Of a DNA stretch of 64,000 nt, positions 60,304 to 64,000 are shown piece by piece. Origin of the DNA: an uncultured Pseudomonadota bacterium (GTDB lineage: Bacteria; Bdellovibrionota_B; Oligoflexia; Oligoflexales; CAIYRB01); assembly GCA_903928445.1 (NCBI GenBank), contig CAIYRB010000182.1, positions 1 through 64,000 of the forward strand. Direction: 5' to 3'. The translations under genes and the position numbers were made by a program. The notes beneath the pieces are model-generated. The model had not been told where the DNA came from, did no database searches, and was given only the letters and a program-made list of their open reading frames with translations. Numbering within the stretch: the first letter of the stretch is position 1; every line of letters starts with the position of its first letter.

Positions 60304-60915
60304 TCAATGAAAGACATACAGGCTGACGCGGTCTTGCGGCATGTCTGTCTTGACTTTTAACGCGGTATTGAGCACCGCATGGGTGTTTTTGCTGTCAGTG
60401 AGCAGGTAAACCTCGGTCGTGTCCGGCTGGGATACGACCTTGCGCAAGACCATGCCGAGCAGGTCCAGGGTGTCGTGCGAGGGCAGTTGTTCCGCCGCTA
60501 GGTACAGGCCCAAAGAGCTGGGGTGCCATGGCTGCAAGGCGACGCTGAGTTGGCGCAGCCAGTCCTCCCGTGCAGCTTCCTGTAGACTCGGTGGCGGCAT
60601 GAGCAGCACTGAGCGCAGGTGGCTGGTGGTCGTGTCGGTTAGCACCATTGGGGTCGCTTCGTTGAGCCCTTGGGTGGCCGCAGCATTGAGCAGCGCCGCG
60701 GTGGACGGAAGGTCGAGTAGTTGGCCAGCACTCTGTCGCCCTGGTCCCGCCAAACCAATCCAAAACGGGCAGGCCGAACTTTCTGCTGCATCGACCAGGT
60801 AGATGGTTACTTGGCGTACCAGGGACCCTGTCGTCTCAACGCTACCGTCCAAGGCAGCACTTCGGGCTGCAGGTGCAGTCGTTGGTCTCGGCTCAGGGCT
60901 GCTTTGCGCATCCAT
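60304..60915 (-). CDS. Protein of unknown function
   Basis: 203 aa, not recognised. A Pro/Ala/Ser-rich first 30 residues lead into an alternating alpha/beta region (QVTIYLVDAAESS, FWIGLAG, STAALLNAAATQG, SVLLMPP, LRQLSVALQPW, EVYLLTDSKNTHAVLNTALKVKTD). There is no signal peptide, so it is probably cytosolic. It follows nusB by 60 bases in the same direction and may be the last gene of the rib-nusB transcript. Between it and the SDR gene (60205-60303) I see nothing. Confidence 0.6.
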   Translation of the reverse strand: MDAQSSPEPRPTTAPAARSAALDGSVETTGSLVRQVTIYLVDAAESSACPFWIGLAGPGRQSAGQLLDLPSTAALLNAAATQGLNEATPMVLTDTTTSHLRSVLLMPPPSLQEAAREDWLRQLSVALQPWHPSSLGLYLAAEQLPSHDTLDLLGMVLRKVVSQPDTTEVYLLTDSKNTHAVLNTALKVKTDMPQDRVSLYVFH

Positions 60916-60975
60916 CGGTACAAATCTCCTGCTTTGGTCTTTAGCAAGGTTAACCGATGGTAGTTGTTTTGGCGA

Positions 60976-61398
60976 CTATGTGGGGTCGATTTTGCCGCGA
61001 GCGATCTTGTCCAGGAGGCCATTGACGAAGCGGCCGGAGTCCTCGGAGCCATACTTCTTGGCGAGCTCAACTGCTTCGTTAAGGATGACGCGAACCGGTT
61101 CAGCACCAAGGCCTAGCTCAAAGGTCGCCAAGCGCAGAACGCTGCGGTCGACCACGGGCATGCGGCTCAATTTCCAGCTGGCCGAGGCCTCTTGGATTTG
61201 CGCGTCAATCCGGTGCAAATCCTCTAGAGCACCGCGAGCAATGGCCCGACACATGGTGATCTGTTCGCTCGGCACTTGTTGGTGCTGGGCAAAGTCGGTG
61301 AAGTGGCTCTCGGAATAGTAGTAAAGCTTTTCCAGTTCGCATTGATAGAGAAACTGCAGGGCAAATTCACGCGCCGAGGTGTTGGGATGGATGCTCAC
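60976..61398 (-). CDS. nusB: Transcription antitermination factor NusB
   Basis: RNA-binding partner of NusE/S10 in rRNA antitermination. 140 aa. SAREFALQFLYQCEL at the start, and VDRSVLRLATFELGLG...VRVILNEAVELAKKYGSEDSGRFVNGLLDKIA at the end, are the family signature. Its ATG overlaps the ribH stop by four bases, the common ribH-nusB order. Confidence 0.96.
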   Translation of the reverse strand: MSIHPNTSAREFALQFLYQCELEKLYYYSESHFTDFAQHQQVPSEQITMCRAIARGALEDLHRIDAQIQEASASWKLSRMPVVDRSVLRLATFELGLGAEPVRVILNEAVELAKKYGSEDSGRFVNGLLDKIARGKIDPT

Positions 61399-61844
61399 CG
61401 CTTGGTCAGCTCCTTAAGTTGTTGCATGGTTTTGGCCATGCTGAGAGCGGCATGCGCGGCGTCTTTGCCTTTGTTGCCGCCCTTGATGCCAGACCGGCTG
61501 AGGGCTTGTTCAATGGTGTCGGTGGTGAGCACGCCGAAGATGACTGGGGTTCCGGTGGCGACGGCGACTTGCTGCAATCCAGCCGCAGTTTGCGCGCAGA
61601 CATAGTCAAAGTGCGGGGTGTCGCCGCGAATCACTGCGCCGAGGCAAACAATTGCCGTGTAGGTATTGCTGCGGGCGGCTTGAGCGGCAACTGTGGCGAG
61701 CTCAAAACAACCCGGTACCCACAGCGTGTCGAGTTGACTGGCACCGATACCGGCTTCGCTAAAGACCTCGGTGGCCCCACTGAGCAAGGCTTTGCTGATG
61801 AGATCATTGAAGCGGCTGGCGACGATTAAATAACGTTGGCTCAT
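61395..61844 (-). CDS. ribH: 6,7-dimethyl-8-ribityllumazine synthase
   Basis: Penultimate enzyme of riboflavin synthesis. 149 aa. YLIVASRFNDLISKALLSGA, VPGCFELA, and the catalytic loop GAVIRGDTPHFDYV, with the usual His, are present. GNKGKDAAHAAL closes the family pattern. ATG 61844 is preferred over 61862, which adds six residues. It sits between ribBA and nusB with coupled starts. Confidence 0.96.
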   Translation of the reverse strand: MSQRYLIVASRFNDLISKALLSGATEVFSEAGIGASQLDTLWVPGCFELATVAAQAARSNTYTAIVCLGAVIRGDTPHFDYVCAQTAAGLQQVAVATGTPVIFGVLTTDTIEQALSRSGIKGGNKGKDAAHAALSMAKTMQQLKELTKR

Positions 61845-61880
61845 GCGGTGGTTCCCTTGCAATGAGAGGTCACAAAGTGG

Positions 61881-63050
61881 TCACGAGGAAATGGCATCGG
61901 GACGCAGGCAGATGGTGTCGACGACCTCGAGGCCAAAGCCCGCTAACCCCTTCAGCGGGACCGGATGCGCCATGTGGGCCCGCATCTTTTGCACGCCGAG
62001 GTGGCGCAGGATCTGCGCGCCGACGCCGAGTAGGCGAGAGTCCGGCTCGAGCCAGTCGAGTTTTGGTCGCTCTTCGCGCGGGGACTTCGGCAGCAGCGTC
62101 AGGAAGTCGTCGGCCAGGCCAGCTTGCGCCTCTGGATACGACAGATAGATCAGCACCGCGGCGGGCGACTCTTGCAGGAGTTTCAAGCCGTGCTCGATAC
62201 GGTGGCGGCTACCGCTGGTGGGGTCACTAAACACGTCTGCTAGTGGGCGTTGGCGATGAACCCGTACATCGACGATGCGGTCGTCAAAGCGCTCGTCCTC
62301 GCCTCTGCCCTTGACCAAGGCCATATGCGACAGGTCGTCGATTTGGCTCTTAAAGAGGTAACCGGTAAAGGTGCCGTAGGCGGTTTTAACCGGTCCGCTA
62401 GCCTGCACTTCGATAAACGACTCATGCAGCAAGCGGAAGGTGACGATGTCGGCGATGGTGACGATCGGGATCGCATGCTTGGCGGCGAATCGCTCCAGGT
62501 CCGGCATCCGCGCCATGGTGCCATCGTCGTTCATGATTTCGCAGATCACCGCGGCGGAATTGAAGCCGGCGAGATGCACTAAATCGACCGAGCCCTCGGT
62601 GTGGCCGGCGCGCTGCAACACGCCACCGGTGCGGGCCTTGAGCGGAAAGATATGGCCGGGAACGACGATGTCATCTGGCCTGGCATGAGGGTCGGCAGCC
62701 ACTTTGACCGTGTGGGAACGATCGGCGGCGGAGATCCCCGTGGAGACTCCTTCGCGTGCTTCGATGCTGACGGTGAAGGCGGTTGATTTACTTGGGCCCC
62801 GTCTGCCGGAGTCTTCCATCATGGGCAGCTGGAGGCGCTCGATGGCGGCCTTTTCCAAGCTTAGGCAGATGAGGCCGCGGGCCTCTTTGGTCATGAAGTT
62901 GATCTTCTCAGGGGTGACATGAGCTGCGGCAAAGACGAGGTCGCCCTCATTTTCGCGGTCTTCATCATCGACCATGATCACCATGCCGCCGCGTTTGATA
63001 GCGTCAATGGCTGTTCCAACGCGCGCGAGCGCGATTTCCTGAGATGTCAT
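61881..63050 (-). CDS. ribB: RibBA-type protein: active DHBP synthase, degenerate GTP cyclohydrolase II half
   Basis: 389 aa. Residues 1-205 are a complete 3,4-dihydroxy-2-butanone-4-phosphate synthase with the acidic loop DDEDRENEGDLV, STGISAADRSHT and RAGHTEGSVDL. Residues 206-389 have the RibA fold outline (KTAYGTFTGYLF, VDVRVHRQRPLADVF), but the three zinc cysteines and the CDCG loop are gone, and GVGAQIL keeps only the scaffold. The second half is probably inactive or regulatory, so GTP cyclohydrolase II must be encoded elsewhere. GGGAG precedes ATG 63050. Confidence 0.88.
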   Translation of the reverse strand: MTSQEIALARVGTAIDAIKRGGMVIMVDDEDRENEGDLVFAAAHVTPEKINFMTKEARGLICLSLEKAAIERLQLPMMEDSGRRGPSKSTAFTVSIEAREGVSTGISAADRSHTVKVAADPHARPDDIVVPGHIFPLKARTGGVLQRAGHTEGSVDLVHLAGFNSAAVICEIMNDDGTMARMPDLERFAAKHAIPIVTIADIVTFRLLHESFIEVQASGPVKTAYGTFTGYLFKSQIDDLSHMALVKGRGEDERFDDRIVDVRVHRQRPLADVFSDPTSGSRHRIEHGLKLLQESPAAVLIYLSYPEAQAGLADDFLTLLPKSPREERPKLDWLEPDSRLLGVGAQILRHLGVQKMRAHMAHPVPLKGLAGFGLEVVDTICLRPDAISS

Positions 63051-63221
63051 AGAGCGGGCTCCCAAGTAGGGCTGAGGCGGCGGACCTTATCAGAATCGCT
63101 GGGAAGACGCAAAGATAGAGTCTAATGGTCGATAATCAGGCGGGATTTTCATGCTGCGGCGGCTATCCTCGGCAGCTGGACCGCCGAGGAATGGGTCTGG
63201 AGCAACGGCCATGGCCGAACT

Positions 63222-63521
63222 TTATTGGTTGATAGTCTTCTTGGTCGAAGCGACCCGGCCCTTGTGCTTCTTGGCGTGGGCTAGGGTGTGGTTAGGCTTG
63301 GTCTTTGCCTTGGTCGCGACGGTGGGTGCTTTCACCCAGTGGTAAGGCGCTTTGCATTCAGACAGCTTGGTCGCGGCTTTGATCTCTTGATTGCGGCTGT
63401 TGACGCAGTGCATACCAGCCGTCGGGCTCTTGGGCTTGGTGACCGCCATTGCGGACCCTGACAAGGAGACGATGGCGAATGTGGCGACTGCGTTCAGTAG
63501 ACCCTTGCTGCTGGTGTTCAT
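63222..63521 (-). CDS. Small basic secreted protein
   Basis: 99 aa, not recognised. Signal peptide MNTSSKGLLNAVATFAIVSLSGSAMA, cut before VTKPK. The mature part has two cysteines (GMHCVNS and LSECKAPYHW), then a Lys/Thr/His tail (KAKTKPNHTLAHAKKHKGR). It lies between riboflavin synthase and ribBA in the same direction, an odd place for an exported protein. ATG 63521 gives a clean signal; the frame from 63557 does not. In 63051-63221 I see no other feature. Confidence 0.62.
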   Translation of the reverse strand: MNTSSKGLLNAVATFAIVSLSGSAMAVTKPKSPTAGMHCVNSRNQEIKAATKLSECKAPYHWVKAPTVATKAKTKPNHTLAHAKKHKGRVASTKKTINQ

Positions 63522-63579
63522 GCTAAAGACTCCGTAGTTTTGGTCAGGTGGCGACAACGATGACTTCGTGGATCAAACG

Positions 63580-63608
63580 ATACTGGACCAATGCCACTCG
63601 CCGGTCAA
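63580..63608 (-). promoter_or_regulatory. Possible sigma70 promoter for the small secreted protein
   Basis: Minus-strand TTGACC (63603-63608), 17-base spacer, CAGTAT (63580-63585), overlapping the end of ribE. If used, the small gene and ribBA-ribH-nusB could be transcribed apart from ribE. Confidence 0.3.
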
Positions 63609-63611
63609 CCG

Positions 63612-64000
63612 TCAGGTATCGGCGATCTGTGTTAAGCGTTCGACATACTTACCAATGGTGTCGACCTCGACGTTGATGCGCTGCCCCTCGTGCAGCGACT
63701 TGAGCGCAGTCATACTGACCGTCGTCGGGATCAAGGTCAGGCCGATGATCGTGGTCTGACCGTGGTCAGCGAGGGCATTGACGGTCAAGCTGACCCCGTC
63801 AAGGCAGATGGAGCCCTTGCGGATGACGTAGCGGCCCAGAGATGTTGGGATCTGCAGCATCAGCTCCCAGCCATCAGGCTGTTTTAAGATGCGATCGACG
63901 ACGCCGACGCCATCGATGTGACCTGAGACGAGGTGGCCGCCAAGGCGATCGCCGAGCTTTAGGGCCCGCTCCAGGTTGACTTCGCTGTTTTCGCCGAGCT
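63612..64000 (-). CDS. ribE: Riboflavin synthase alpha chain (5' end beyond window)
   Basis: Last enzyme of riboflavin synthesis, dismutating two lumazines. The C-terminal lumazine-binding repeat is visible: SEVNLERALKLGDRLGGHLVSGHIDGVG, then IRKGSICLDGVSLTVNAL and INVEVDTIGKYVERL. The frame is open at base 64000, so the N-terminal repeat and any upstream FMN riboswitch lie outside. It probably heads the rib cluster. Confidence 0.95.
   Translation of the reverse strand, partial: LGENSEVNLERALKLGDRLGGHLVSGHIDGVGVVDRILKQPDGWELMLQIPTSLGRYVIRKGSICLDGVSLTVNALADHGQTTIIGLTLIPTTVSMTALKSLHEGQRINVEVDTIGKYVERLTQIADT

Noticed and set aside
1-64000. tRNA, rRNA, CRISPR arrays, insertion sequences, prophage genes
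   Set aside because: Looked for cloverleaf ends, direct-repeat arrays, transposase motifs and terminal repeats; none seen. A covariance-model scan would settle small RNAs.

Overview
The window is an almost gap-free stretch of bacterial chromosome of moderately high GC. It has a diderm cell plan (Kdo transferase, heptosyltransferase, many lipoproteins), a flagellum (fliK, flgD, and one sigma54-like and three sigma28-like promoters), and housekeeping genes in conserved orders (rnpA-rpmH, rplU-rpmA-obgE-nadD-rsfS-rlmH, glmU-glmS, rib-nusB). The mix of flagellar genes, abundant lipoproteins, a DksA-like protein with a long basic tail and a GlmU without its acetyltransferase half suggests a Bdellovibrionota/Oligoflexia-like or other former deltaproteobacterial lineage. 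That placement is an inference. I saw no tRNA, rRNA, CRISPR array or insertion sequence.

Layout. 1-4000: rnpA (cut by the window edge), rpmH, a secreted protein, alr and hslO. 4100-8200: a small accessory block with hipBA behind three evenly spaced operators, a probable DUF4143-ATPase remnant, a secreted protein and an intact AAA/DUF4143 ATPase with its own sigma70 promoter. 8220-12400: a sugar-kinase-like ROK protein, a LysR regulator, a small lipoprotein behind a sigma28-like promoter, a membrane protein, a VOC protein and a HEAT protein. 12557-17665: glmU (short), glmS, uvrD/pcrA. 17655-25700: lipoproteins, an FtsB-like protein, the DksA-like protein, mutS, comF, a BtpA-family protein. 25853-26387: a response regulator broken by a shift at a G5 run. 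26627-29953: the L21-L27-Obg-NadD-RsfS-RlmH block. 30149-33501: M1 aminopeptidase and an alpha/beta hydrolase.

33640-41679: fliK-flgD behind a sigma54-like promoter, run on into a cysteine-repeat lipoprotein, two paralogous exported proteins flanking an M30-like metallopeptidase lipoprotein, and another exported protein. 41778-45870 (minus strand): heptosyltransferase, waaA, rng. 46092-55841: a tightly packed plus-strand run of a membrane-anchored protein, an SH3 lipoprotein, two proteins with CNA-B/PEGA-like repeats (one of 1016 aa with a FlgT-like section), a TolB-like propeller lipoprotein, a family-5 solute-binding protein, a receiver-like/PilZ protein and CysQ. 55838-64000 (minus strand): acyltransferase, dapF, a two-component pair, a dienoyl-CoA-reductase-like SDR, an unknown protein, nusB, ribH, ribBA (degenerate RibA half), a small basic secreted protein and riboflavin synthase (cut by the window edge).

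The most interesting thread is flagellar. Three near-consensus sigma28 promoters sit before two lipoproteins and the broken response regulator, and a sigma54 promoter precedes fliK-flgD. The lipoproteins downstream of flgD and the FlgT-like operon may therefore be undescribed envelope parts tied to motility. Homology calls rest on motif recognition by eye; no search was run.
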